From Dioscorea cayenensis subsp. rotundata (lineage: Eukaryota > Streptophyta > Magnoliopsida > Dioscoreales > Dioscoreaceae), in contig NC_052479.1 of assembly GCF_009730915.1 (NCBI RefSeq), positions 186,001-250,000 on the forward strand: a stretch of DNA of 64,000 bases, in the 5' to 3' direction. Position numbers and translations under genes: made by a program. Under the pieces are notes generated by a model. It was not told the DNA's origin. It did not search any database and was given only the letters and a program-made list of their open reading frames with translations. This document shows, piece after piece, positions 24,578 through 35,824 of the stretch (positions are counted from its first letter, which is position 1; every line of letters begins with the position of its first letter).

Positions 24578-26259
24578 TTGACACGTATTTTCCAAGAGTC
24601 AAGATGGTAGATCTCTCCAATGGATATACAAGTATTCTAATTTAAAATAACTTATTTAAGCAATGGGCTAATGCCCTACCCAAACTCTTTGATAAAATGT
24701 ATACATTTTTACTAAAAACGTATATATATATATATGACAAAAAAAATTCAAGATAAATTATATTTTACTTTATAAATAAAAATTTTAATATTTTAAAAAT
24801 TAAAATAAACAATGATCTAGTAGTAACATGTGTTTTTTTCAATATTTTTAAAAATGTATTTAAAAAAATTATATAAATTTGTGCATTTAAACCATCATGA
24901 ACTAACACAAAAAGAAGGTGTGCCATGTGTATATGATCATCACAATACTAAATTAAATAAATGCACCCAATTCAATTGATCCACATAAATATACAAGAAT
25001 TATTTATTATAAAAACTAAAACAAAACAAAAAAGAGATTTTTTTTTTTTAATATTCAACCTAAATAAATAAGCAGCAACACTCTCTCCAGATTATTAAAT
25101 GTTAAAACGGGCCAATAAATAACTTTAAAATATATTTAAATTATGTATCTATTTATTTAAAGTTAAAAAAAAATAATTATAAGATTTATGAGTATTAGTA
25201 CTAGTAGTACCTTCCGAAGTGACACGTCGGCAAAATCCCCAAAAGCTCCGCTGGATCCATCCCGCGTATATCCTTGAACTGCGCGTAGCTATCTCGCCGG
25301 AACTCCGCCGGATTCAGCAACGACGCCAGCGTCCCATCGATGTAGAACGTCTCGTTCTCGAACCCATGAAACATCCTCTTGCTCACATACGACTCCAGCG
25401 CGTGCTTCGCGTGCTGCGGCTCCACGCCATTGATCCCCTTCTCCCCTTCGCCGTCCCCGTCCATGATCGACCTCACCGCCGCCGCGATGTCCCACCGCGC
25501 TGATCTCATCAGTGAGAGCAGATGCGCGGTGAATGACTTCGACGCCTCCTTCACCTGCTCCATTATCGTCTCGAATAGCTCCGATGTTGGCGGTGCCGGC
25601 GCTGCAATTAGACAATTAGAACACTAGAATTAGGGTTTGTTAGGGTTTGTTAGGGTTAGGGTTTTGGAGATTTTACTGGTAAGGGCGGTGGAGCAGCTAA
25701 CCCTCTTGCTCCCATGGAATCGGCTCTTCTTTCTCGGCGTTGGGCTCTTGAGCTTCTCCTTCAAGTTCTCCACCTCCGTCTCCTTCAACTTCAGCTCCCT
25801 TCTCAACTCCTCCAGTGCGGCCTCGTACGGCGCCACCATCTCCCGAATCGGCGCCGCCGCGGCGACTGAGACTCCAATGCCACCTCTCCGGAACCGATCT
25901 CTAAGCCTCGCCAACCTCTTCAGCTCTGAAACCACCGCCCCATCAGCGAACCTCATCTTCTCCGGATCCCACGGACAGTGCGCTTCTTGTAGACTGATGT
26001 ACGCCCTTTTCATCACTGACACCGCTTCAAAGACCTCCACCATTAGGGTTTCCATGTCCCTTATCCTCCCAGGTTTCTCCATAATCCTCTCCTCTTCTTC
26101 TTCTTCCTCATTCCCATCCAACTCTTCTTCTTCTTCTTCTTCTTCTTCAATGGTTTCCTCCTCGTCTTCGATTACATCTCGTCGTGCATGTGCTCGAGCG
26201 ATGGGGTGGGTGAGGCAAGTGGAGGTAACGCGGTGGATGAGATCGGAGATGCTCGCCAT
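23832..26259 (-). CDS. GIL1: GIL1-like protein (DUF641 / IRK-interacting family)
   Basis: This is a plant-specific DUF641 protein. Arabidopsis GIL1 acts in light-dependent loss of gravitropism, and relatives bind the receptor kinase IRK. Three exons, 26259-25677, 25601-25211 and 24216-23832, give 452 residues. The start MASISDLIHRVTSTCLTHP fits the family N-terminus, so I reject a longer frame beginning upstream at 26346. Residues about 30-65 are an acidic run of Glu. They are followed by METLMVEVFEAVSVMKRAY, the SLQEAHCPWDPEKM motif, a Glu/Lys-rich coiled coil, EASKSFTAHLLSLMRSARWD, AQFKDIRGMDPAELLGILP and a C-terminal KMEESLFGG to YMESVVRFASGRVPSG block. Intron 1 is only 75 nt and intron 2 is 994 nt. 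The first donor (ACCA then GTAAAA) is weak but is the only one that keeps phase with exon 2. Confidence 0.93.
24289..24580. repeat. (TA)n microsatellites in GIL1 intron 2
   Basis: Several (TA)n runs of 10-25 bp lie at about 24290-24313, 24337-24347 and 24555-24579 inside the long second intron of GIL1, with another at 24721-24734. They are simple-sequence repeats with no evident further role. Confidence 0.8.
25628..25668 (-). repeat. Telobox-like repeat cluster in GIL1 intron 1
   Basis: On the plus strand the sequence reads as repeated TTAGGGTTTG units followed by TTAGGGTTAGGGTTTTGG. This gives five TAGGGTT cores in about 40 bp, or AAACCCTAA teloboxes on the gene strand. They fill over half of the 75-nt first intron of GIL1. 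Teloboxes bind Myb-type telomere repeat-binding factors and can recruit Polycomb in plants. Confidence 0.75.
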
Positions 26260-26349
26260 TTCCTTCGTCTTCGTCTTCGTCTTCTTCGTTTTCGTCTCTC
26301 CGATCTCTTCTTCTTCGTTCCTGAAGAGATATACCCACACACTCACTTG

Positions 26350-26415
26350 AGTTCACACGTGTCCTCTCACTTTGATTCCAGTCAAACTTAATTTCTTAAA
26401 CCCTTCCCACGTGCC
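26350..26415 (-). promoter_or_regulatory. G-box motifs upstream of GIL1
   Basis: CACGTG occurs at 26357-26362 and again at 26408-26413, about 100 and 150 bp upstream of the GIL1 start. G-boxes bind bHLH and bZIP factors, including PIFs and HY5 in light signalling, which would suit a light-response gene. Function is inferred from the motif only. Confidence 0.45.
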
Positions 26416-26689
26416 AAAAACTCACCTGTCTTTTTCTCTTCCTTTGTGTATATATCTATATATTTATATACTTATTTTAATTCATGTTAAATAAATACTC
26501 TAACTGGTCAGGTGCTGTGGGAGTAGTTATTAGTGGGAAATTTTATTTTATTTTATTTTTTTAAAAAAAATAAAAATTGGACATTAAGCTAGATATTTTA
26601 TTTAAGTTAAGCTTATGTTCTGGTTCTGGTTTGGCATGTCATTAAGGAAAGCTTTAATATCAACTCCTTTTCTATGTCTTTATGATCCA

Positions 26690-26724
<35 letters not shown>

Positions 26725-27055
26725 TAAATGATATTTTAGAATACAAACATTAAAGGCAAGATGATTAAATTAAAGCTAGTTAGATGAGTACTCTAAAGCC
26801 AAAAAAAATTACTCACTAATTTAAGTAAGTCATTTAGATACACAGCATGAAGAATTTATACAAATAAAATGCTAATTTTAAAACACACAATTCCATCCTA
26901 AGCTATAAATTTTAAGCTCCTCTAAATTATATTTCTGAGTTAAAGATATAAATTTCAAGTATTAAATATCACAATCAAACACCTTTTTGGAATTAAGATC
27001 ATATAACTAATTAAATCCATAAATCAAACATCACTGATCTACTACACACACAGTG
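26416..27055. other. AT-rich spacer upstream of GIL1
   Basis: This is AT-rich DNA with a (TA)n run at about 26695-26720. I see no coding potential or known element. Confidence 0.5.
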
Positions 27056-27337
27056 TCAAAGCAGTGAGGCTGACCTGAATCTGAGAGGAGTAAACAGTTG
27101 AACATTATGCTGCTCCAGTGTCATGTCACACCCCCTGTTCCTCATCTTGACCACTTCAATCCTATTCATCCTCTCACTCTTCTTATTCCTAACAGTAAAT
27201 TAACTCACCAATCAATCAAACCCCAAAAATAAAAATCAAATTAAATTAAACAATAACCTTATTCACCATCATCAAACTCAAACTCAAACTCACCTGGGCA
27301 ACAGCTTACCAAAACCAATGCACAAGTATGGCAACAT
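27056..27337 (-). CDS. Candidate 58-residue small protein, two exons, unknown
   Basis: I do not recognise this protein. The first coding exon, 27337-27294, starts MLPYLCIGFGKLLP and ends at a perfect CAG/GTGAGT donor. The second, 27188-27056, begins after an ACTGTTAG acceptor, joins in phase and runs to a stop, giving a basic protein that includes NKKSERMNRIEVVKMRN and ends LRFRSASLL. A TGTTTTACAG acceptor sits 8 bp upstream of the ATG, so a noncoding first exon probably lies further upstream, perhaps ending at an A/GTAAGT donor near 27408. The short first stretch is hydrophobic; there is no clear signal peptide. Support comes from splice consensus, frame continuity and locally richer base composition in an AT-rich desert. 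It could also be a chance ORF or part of a noncoding transcript. Confidence 0.4.
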
Positions 27338-27344
27338 CTTGATC

Positions 27345-29820
27345 CTGTAAAACAAGTAAAACTAACAAACAAGGAAGCAAATAGACCACCTTCTCTACAA
27401 TGACTTACTGCTCTTCAACATACAAGTTCTTCTTATAAACTTATAAAAAAAAAACATCCCTTTTGGAATGCCACCTATGCTTGTCAGGAAGGATAACAAC
27501 TAGTCTTTCATCAGTGCACATAATAAACCAAACAGACACTGACTACTAATTCTCAGCACTTACACAATTCAGTTTAGACACGCATTCTTGATAATCTTTA
27601 TTGTTTTGGATTCATTTGTTTGACATTATAATTCTTGGTCTGATTCCTGTTCAAGAGAATTCTCATATCAGTTAGTGCTTTGCCAGTTGGAGCTCTCTCA
27701 TTGTTTAGCTTTTGATGCACAATGGTCACTGTTCCATATTACTTGTTCATCAGACTCTTGTTAAGTTTGCCGACCTATGGTCTTAAAATATCTTTCTTTT
27801 TTGGGGTCCATTACTACCAAATTATTAATTTCTCAATGACAGTGTACGTGCAATATCTATCTATCTAGACTTCTTGATCATATATTAATAATTTGAGAGT
27901 ATGTAAACTAGTTTGAGAGTATATAAGAATGAAGCACTAATAATCCTTATGTTCTACATTAATAAGAGAAATGCAATTTTGATTGTTTAACTATAGTATT
28001 ATATTCTTTTTGGTCTATGAGCAAATTAGGAGAAAGTTTACTTTAATCCTCAAATTAATTAAAAAAAAAAAGACAAGTTTTTAAGAGCAAAATCAATATA
28101 TGATTATATACATTGCTTATCAAAATAGAATCGTCTACTTGATTGAAATGCATGTCTTGTGTATATGTAAAAAAGTCTTCATCCAATAGTTTCTCATTGG
28201 CCAAAGGAAAAATATTATTAATAAAATTAAACATTTTGAGAAATAATTTGAAAGTTTGGATATTCTTTGTGTGTGCGTTTTGAAAGAAAAGCCTTACCAA
28301 AGTAATTAAGGGAGGCTGAATACTTCCAAGCGATGGCATCATTTGATTAAACTAGTTTAAGAGGAAGTTTACTTTAATTCTCAAATAAAAAAATAAAAAA
28401 ACGTTTTTAAGACCAAAATCAATATACATGCATTGCTAATTATATATTATCAAAATAGGAATTATCCGTTTCATTTGAATGTATATATATATATATGTAC
28501 AAAAGCGTTCATCCAATGATTTCTCATAGGCCGATGAAAAATATTATTGATTTATCATTATTATTAATAAAGCTAAACATTTTGTGAAATAATTTGAATT
28601 TTTTTTTGAAAAATTGGATAAACCACGTTCATATTAAAAGAAAGAGAAGACAAAGAAAAACATTGGATACATCTACTATATATATTTTTGAGTTCTTTTA
28701 AATAGAGGCGTTTCATCGTCTATTTGTTAAAAAAACATACAAAAAATGCAAGCTTAGATATTATGTATGTAAATGAGACGAGCCAAGCTTAGGCCTACTT
28801 CAAGCTTCGTTTGTCAAACACAAAATGGACTTGTTAAGAAATTCTAAGGTTTGAGTTTGGCTCATTAGCTCAATAAGGCTCTATTATTATTATTATTTGT
28901 TAATTCAATAAAGCGTCATTAGAAACTTGTTTAATGAATCATTATAAGGCTAAACTTGGCTTGATTCAAACTTGAGGATCCTTTGAGGTAAAAAAAAAAA
29001 AAAAACAATTAAGCTTGTTTACATGATCATTAAAGGCAAAAGAATTTATAATTCAAGCCAAGCCTTAAACTTATATTAGAAAGGCATGTAATATTTTTGT
29101 GACACATTATTATTAATGATTTTATAAACAAATATGTCAATAATACTATAAAACAATTTTATAAATGGTTTATATAAGTGATATACAAAATGATACTATT
29201 CTATTAATGATTCTTATAAATAATTTTTTATAAATGAGCTTATTGATGATTACTATAAATGAGTTATCCATCAACCTCAATAAGGCGAACTTGGTAGTAT
29301 TTAGGATTGACTAGTTTATTTTACGAGTTTATAAATTAAGCACAACAATCACTCTTTTATCATAATAAACAAATTGAACCAAACCTTTAATAAGTCAAAT
29401 TTTCGAGCTTTTAACAAATGCATTGATTCATGTATAAACCTATCAACACTACAAGTTATGCCATCACTAGTTTCGGCGAAAGGTTAATTCCAGCTCTTTA
29501 GATATAAATAATAAATGAAAATTTTATTATTTAATTTACAAAATTTGAAATATCTTAACTTGCTACTAAAATTAAAGACATGAGATAATTTACCCCCATT
29601 TGAAATTTAAATAGAGCGGATGAAGTGAACTGGTTAAGCCCAACCAGTTAACACGAACCCATTTGAAAGGCAAAAGGCTCATGATAGAACGAACCAAGTC
29701 CAAAACCGCCAAACCGAAGAAGGCGGCGAAATAAATAATATAAATAAAAAAAATATTCATAGTTTCAGAGAAATTTGCAAAAAGGTCCCTGATTTCAAAG
29801 CATAGGAAGTATCGAAGCCA
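27345..29820. other. AT-rich intergenic desert upstream of CAC3
   Basis: About 2.5 kb of AT-rich DNA has no gene that I can support. It contains a direct duplication at 28030-28602. Around 28770-29000 there is a degenerate stretch rich in AAGCTT and GCTCATT-type words, which resembles old dispersed repeats but has no readable termini. The last 100-200 bp before 29821 probably belong to the CAC3 promoter. Confidence 0.45.
28030..28602. repeat. Direct duplication, period about 330 bp
   Basis: A unit starting AGTTTACTTTAAT at about 28035 and running to AAATAATTTGAA near 28255 recurs from about 28365 to 28602. Shared blocks include AAAATCAATATA, TTCATCCAAT, TTTCTCAT and AAAAATATTATT. The copies differ by scattered substitutions and small insertions, so the event is not very recent. 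About 110 bp of different sequence lies between them. Confidence 0.65.
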
Positions 29821-29887
29821 TTGTGGCTTCGTCGATCTCCTCGATGCCTCCGCTCTCATCCCTCCCATAGATACACCCCATTGCTCC

Positions 29888-29917
29888 CCGCTCCCTCTCC
29901 CTCTCCCTCTCCCTCTC
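29888..29917. repeat. (CCCTCT)n hexamer repeat in the CAC3 leader
   Basis: About five copies of a CCCTCT hexamer lie roughly 45-75 bp upstream of the CAC3 start codon, within the probable 5'-UTR. This is a pyrimidine-rich simple repeat. Confidence 0.75.
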
Positions 29918-29961
29918 TGCCAGCTCGTTCCTCCAGATCTCGACCTCTCTCACCTCATTCA

Positions 29962-32900
29962 ATGGCTTCTGGTTCTCTCCCAGGCTCTGCTTCTGCGGAT
30001 CTCCTCCGCAGCTCGCGCAATGGTGTTGCGGGCGCGCCGCTTAGATTGCTGGGGAGATCGCCGATGGTGATGGTGCCAGGGAGGCGACGTGATGTTTCTG
30101 TCAAAGTGGTGGCCAAGATCCGGAAGGGGAAGAAGCATGAGTATCCCTGGCCTGATGAGATTGACCCCAATTCCAAGGCTGGGCCTCTCAGCTATCTCTC
30201 TCATTTCAAGCCTCTCAAGGAGAAGCCGAAGCCTGTCACTCTTCCGTTTGAGAAACCTCTCATGGATCTCCAGAAGAAAATTATCGATGTAAGCTATATT
30301 GCGATCCTGTTACTTCTTTAATTGCGATCTGGGCCTACTTTCTTTTATTTATCATTTGATTGCATTGGTTTTTGATTTAAAATGCTAAGTTGCTTGCTTT
30401 AATCCGTGATTGTTCTAGTTGTAGGAATGTTTTAGATTCCTATTAGTTTTGGCGTTTGAATGAACAGTTTGGTTATTGAATTTATTCTCTTGTGGAAATT
30501 GAAAGATATGAACTATTTCATTATTGGATAATGGAAAGTTTAATTCTTTTTATCTGGTATTTTCGCAATAAAAGCCAATCTTTTTATTCTTCTTTGCAGG
30601 TGAGAAAGATGGCTGATGAAACTGGTCTTGACTTCAGCGATCAAATTGTATCTCTGGAGGGCAAGTATCAGCAGGTTACAACTTTCTATAACTTTGAAAC
30701 TTTTACTTAAATGTACTTGTTAGGTTCCAAGTGGTTGTTCCGTCAGCTATAGTATAGCTTCTTTCTATATTGCTCTTATATGCGTCTTGTTATCCTGATG
30801 ACTTGTGATCTGATATAGGCCCTCAAAGATCTTTATACACACCTAACTCCTATACAACGTCTGAGTATTGCTCGCCATCCTAATAGGCCGACTTTTCTCG
30901 ATCATGTGTTAAGCATTACGGACAAGGTTTGATTCTTCTCAATGACTGGTTGCTTGGAACTCAAACTTCCTTCTTATCTTGGTCCCTGAATATGTGAGTT
31001 TCCTTTCCCAACCAAACAGTGGGTTGAACTCCATGGAGATCGTGCTGGTTATGATGATCCTGCCATTGTGACTGGCATTGGAAGCATTGAAGGCAGAACC
31101 TACATGTTCATTGGCCATCAGAAAGGTAGAAACACAAAGGAGAATATCCACCGTAACTTTGGGATGCCTACTCCTCATGGGTATGTAATCTTGAAAATTG
31201 TGCAGTAAATAATCAAAAGATATTTATACAACTTGTACTGTACGAACAATTCTATTTGCATTTGCATGTGCTAGGCATAAACTATTCTATCCTACAATGT
31301 TGTCAACTTTGGTTTCTGCCACAATGTTCATTTTGATTTTTTTTGATTGGCGGTAATCAGTCAATCAGGTTGAAATCAAGAGGAGTGTTAAATGAGTGTC
31401 AGCTTGGTTGAGTATTTCCATTAATCCGTAATTTTCTTATGTCCAGTAAATGTAAGTTTTTGTCCTCAAAATTTTGCACTAATGTTGATACCACTACAGA
31501 TACCGGAAAGCTTTGCGCATGATGTATTATGCTGATCATCATGGGTTCCCTATCATCACATTCATTGACACTCCAGGGGCTTTTGCAGATCTCAAATCAG
31601 AGGAGATAGGTCAAGTATGTTTTGCATTTGCTATTCTTTTTTATTTCCTGAAGTTAATTAAAAAAAAAAATCAGGTCCCATGGGCAGTAACATATTATCA
31701 GCCATAGTTGCTCTCCATTGGGCTGATTGGTATTTTATTTATCTAGGGTGAAGCAATAGCTCATAACCTCAGGTCTATGTTTGGCCTGAAAGTTCCAATA
31801 GTCACAGTTGTTATTGGGGAAGGTGGATCTGGTGGTGCCCTCGCAATTGGATGTGCTAATAAATTGTTGATGATGGAGAATGCAGTCTTTTTTGTTGCCA
31901 GGTGATTTAATACTGTGACCTTTTATTCATTGTACTTTGGGAAACTTGGTTGGTGGCAATTAACTGGTCATGTGAATTGTGCATTTGGATTTTGAAGGCC
32001 CGAACTGCATACCTGATGCTTAACTATGAGTAAAATAGAAATGAATGAGACTTGCTAGTATACCATAAATTTTTTATGGTTTTGTTCATGTCAGATGAAT
32101 AGCATTAATGTGTCTTTTGCTTGTGTTCACAACCAAATGGTCATGTGGGTCACAGGCATATGGAACCGTTGTAAATGTATGTAGGTTGTTAGTCAGTGTC
32201 AATTGGCTTTTCTTGTAGATGGAGCTTTTACCCATGTATGTGTCTCCCACTTGCTGATCGGTTGAAATTTAAGTAACTTTTTTTTTAAAAAAAAAACCCT
32301 CATGCATGTGAATTTATATGCTTACCCAATAACATTTTCAGTGGTCCAATGAAAATGACTTTTGAAGTGAAAGGCCAATGCATAAAAGTGTTTCCTCGTT
32401 GGACTACTGAAAATGTGTAAATACTTATGGTATGCAACTCTATATGCTAATGTTATTCTTGTGTTCTCTTCTGATTTGCTTAGGCTCAGACTTGTCAGTC
32501 ACCAAAGATAGTAAAATTTCCAAATTCACTCATTTAAGTTCTAGAGGGTCTCACTTAAGTATTTTCCATTGATTATAACACTAATGGCATCTGGCATCTG
32601 CTAACACAATATTTATCTGGTATATATGCTTGAATGTCTTTGTCATTTATTGTGAAATGTATGAATTAAGATGTTTCCACTGTCCTCATCTTCTCATTTG
32701 ATATGATTCATTTTGCTTAATGATATATGTGTGCTCTCTAATTATGTTTGTCATGCCTTGCTTTATTTTAAAACAGCCCAGAGGCATGTGCTGCCATCTT
32801 GTGGAAGAGTGCCAAAGCAGCCCCTAAGGTTGATTATTTATTTAGTTATTTTTGGCTCATTTAAGGTTTATATCTTTCAGCAATACAAGTTTTAAATGTT

Positions 32901-34785
32901 ATGTTCCTTTACTTCTACAGGCAGCTGAAAAATTGAAGATAACAGCCAATGAGTTATGCAGGCTGAAGATTGCTGATGGAATCATTCCGGTAATACTTTT
33001 GTGATATCTCATCATCTTTATCTAATATCATTTTTGACATAAATCCTTGTGCCAATTATTGGAAGCAAAAAAAAAAAAAGAAAAAAAGAAGAGAGTATTA
33101 ATTTGGAATGCTATATGACAGCGAACCTTCTGGTTCACCTTAAGGATTTAATTTTTTTTTAAAAAAAGGTGCATAAAAATGTAACGTATTGCCTCTTGGT
33201 CTCTAAAATGGTCATAAAGCATTCTTCTCTTTAATTACAATTGTATCATAGATCAAACAACATTTTCTTTTTCACATTAGTTAAATTGAGCAAAGTCAAA
33301 AATGAACAAGTGTGAAAACCGTGGCCTTAATTTGGAATGTCCTCTTACTATTGACAGTATTGAGCCATGTGTTTAATGTATTCTAAAAGTTGTATTCTGT
33401 TCTAAAGGAACCTCTTGGTGGAGCACATACTGACCATTCTTGGACCTCACAGCAGATAAAGATTGCAGTAATGGGAGCAATGGATGTATGTAGTAACTGC
33501 ACATGACTTAAATATGCTTGGAGGTTTATTGTGTTAGTCACTGTTGTAATTCATGTTTCTCCTTCTCATATAGGAACTGCTGGAGATGGACACACCGACA
33601 TTATTGAATCATCGCATGCTGAAGTTTCGTCAGCTTGGAGGTTTTCTAGAAAGTGACAATGTAGATCCTGCAAAGAAAGTAAATATGAAGAAGAAAGATG
33701 AGCCAATTGTTAAACTGGATGAGCAGGCCTCAGTTTCAGATGCTGACTTGGAGTTGGAGGTTGAAAAGCTGAGACAGCAAATACAAAAATCCAAGGAAGA
33801 TGCGTCATTTCAGCCTCCCGAACTGAGTCTTAATGAGATGATCGAGAAATTGAAGAAGGAGGTGGATCGGGAATTCACTGAGGCTGCTAAATCAATGGGC
33901 TTACATGAAAAGCTTGAGATGCTCAGAACAGAGGTTGTGAAAGTGAGAAGTGATTCCCAGGACCAACTCATTGATCCAAGTCTGACAGAGGAGATTGAGA
34001 AATTGAAGCAGGAGTTCAAACAAGGTCTATCGGAGAGCCCAAATTTTGCAAGTTTAGAGTATAAGCTCAATATGCTTAAGGAGTTGTCCAAGGCACAAAA
34101 GATCTCTGAGGGAAATGAGAAGGCCATCTCAATGAAGGAGGAAATCAATAAAGCATTTAAAGAGGTCATGGACCATCCTGATGTAAAGGAGAAAATGGAC
34201 AAGCTCAGGGCAGATATTGCTGGTGCAGGAGTTTCGAAGGCATCTGAGCTAGATGATGACCTGAAGGAGAACATCTTGATGGTAAAGAAGGAAATTGAAT
34301 CTGAAATGGCTAATGCACTAAACTCCTTGCAATTGAAGGTTGAGCTTGTGGCCCCAAAGAGAGGTGCAGCTATTGCAAAGAGCCTTCTTGATCAACCGAT
34401 GTATGCCCCTTTGAGAGATGAGATTGACGAACTAAATGGTGAAATAGATGAGCGCATGCAACAAGTAATCAACTCAACTGATCTGAAAAACAAGATAGAG
34501 TTGCTGAAACTGGAAGTGACAAGGGCAGGAAAATCACCTGATCAGAAAACAAAAGCCAAAATTGATGAAATGAAGCAGCAGATTAAACAAAGTCTCATGG
34601 CTGGCGTTAGCACACCATCATTGCTGAACAAGTATGAGAAAGTGACACAGGAGATTGCCAGTGCCAAATTATCTTCCTCAGCCGGGTCTGAGCAAAGCTC
34701 TTCAACAAATGGAGGGTTGAAGCAGAATACTCTCAAAGGAGGATCTGCGGTCGAGGCCAATGTTGGCGCAACAAACATTGATTAA
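29962..34785 (+). CDS. CAC3: Acetyl-CoA carboxylase alpha-carboxyltransferase, plastid
   Basis: This is the alpha subunit of the carboxyltransferase of the multi-subunit plastid acetyl-CoA carboxylase, which makes malonyl-CoA for fatty acid synthesis; its beta partner is plastid accD. Ten exons, 29962-30288, 30600-30674, 30819-30926, 31020-31180, 31500-31614, 31747-31901, 32777-32828, 32921-32989, 33408-33485 and 33574-34785, encode 783 residues (about 770 in Arabidopsis). A transit peptide of about 50 residues precedes the catalytic domain, which contains [44 protein letters not shown] and [12 protein letters not shown] (near 286). Residues about 400-783, nearly all in the last exon, form the plant-specific Lys/Glu-rich coiled-coil extension, which in this family has been linked to envelope association. 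I chose the ATG at 29962; the open frame extends upstream, but without an ATG. Confidence 0.96.
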
Positions 34786-35787
34786 TCACAGTTAGGTGAG
34801 TAACTTTCCTTACGGTCATTCGTCTTTACTTTGATTAATTTTCACGTCTTTGCGAAAATTTTGCATTGATGAATTCTATGTTCTACCCTTACACAAATCA
34901 TTAATTTGTTTTCAACTGATGATCAATTCTGTTTCCCTTGTTCTTTCAGTGTAGTAGGTCGGCTGATAATTTATTCCAAACGCTTCAGGTCACAAAAGCT
35001 AATTTCGTCTCCAGAATATGACAGATGATCTACAAAGAGAGGAAGTCAAAAACAAGGATTTGTAGTCAGCGTCATGCTGCTGCTGTTCTCTTAATTAGGT
35101 CAACTACTTTTTTGGGTGTTTAATTCATAAGTGCACTAGCTTGTAAGCTTTTCATTAATCACCCAAAACTCTAGTTTGGTTTCCTTTTTTCTTTTTCTTT
35201 TTTTTTCTTTTTTGACATTTTTCAATGTTTGTGAGTTAAATGCAAACAGAAAGCATCTAATTTTTGCGTGCTTAATAAAAGTGCAATGCTTGCTGCCAAT
35301 CTGGTGCCATTTATATTATTGCTACCAGTGTATGTCTAAAAAACAGACATATTTATTAAAATACAAATTCATCAATTTATTATTATTATTCATCAATTTT
35401 CTTTATGAAAGATAATTCATCTAAAATATAAAATAGTCGTCTCATAACAATATATATAAAAAAACCAATTCATTACTTACTCCCACCCACCGAAAATTTA
35501 TTTAGATTTGACCTTAACAAAACCTCATTAACAATATCACAAATTTTCAATTATTTAAAATAATATATTTTTTTTTTAAAAAAAAAAAGAAAAATTACAA
35601 AGAAAAGTCCAAATAAACCAGTGGGCTCGAGTTCAATGGTATATTGGTTGGCGCCTTATTTGTGGGACCCATACCACCACCTAATCTTTTCACTTTTTTG
35701 CGGATAAGCTTGGTCGATATTTTCTCGTCGTTTTGTTTATAAAGAACAACCAAAATATCTCTCGATCTCAGACTCAGAGTCAGAGCT

Positions 35788-35788
<1 letters not shown>
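34786..35788. other. CAC3 3'-UTR and spacer
   Basis: A TTAGGTGAGT donor-like sequence follows the CAC3 stop closely (about 34794), and a CTTTCAG acceptor lies at about 34949, so the CAC3 3'-UTR may be spliced. The remainder is AT-rich spacer leading to the promoter of the next gene. No other gene is seen. Confidence 0.4.

Positions 35789-35820
<32 letters not shown>
35789..35820. repeat. (GA)n run ending at the MEE59-like start codon
   Basis: About 16 GA units run directly into the ATG (the last A is the first base of the start codon). A purine run this close to the start forms the immediate 5'-UTR and could vary in length between alleles. It could also serve as a GAGA-type binding site. Confidence 0.85.

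Positions 35821-35824
<4 letters not shown>

Noticed and set aside
26260-26346. Upstream extension of GIL1 starting MSVWVYLFRN
   Set aside because: The family N-terminus matches MASISDLIHRV, so the added 29 residues are more likely the leader read in frame.
25637-26350. 237-codon plus-strand frame antisense to GIL1
   Set aside because: It is rich in poly-Ser opposite poly-Glu codons and has no recognisable domain; it mirrors the GIL1 exon.
28770-29000. Repeat-like AAGCTT/GCTCATT-rich stretch
   Set aside because: It resembles old dispersed plant repeats, but no ends, target-site duplications or coding parts could be identified, so it is not called as an element.
33810-34274. 154-codon minus-strand frame inside CAC3
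   Set aside because: It is antisense to the coiled-coil last exon, with Ser/Leu-rich composition typical of a shadow frame.
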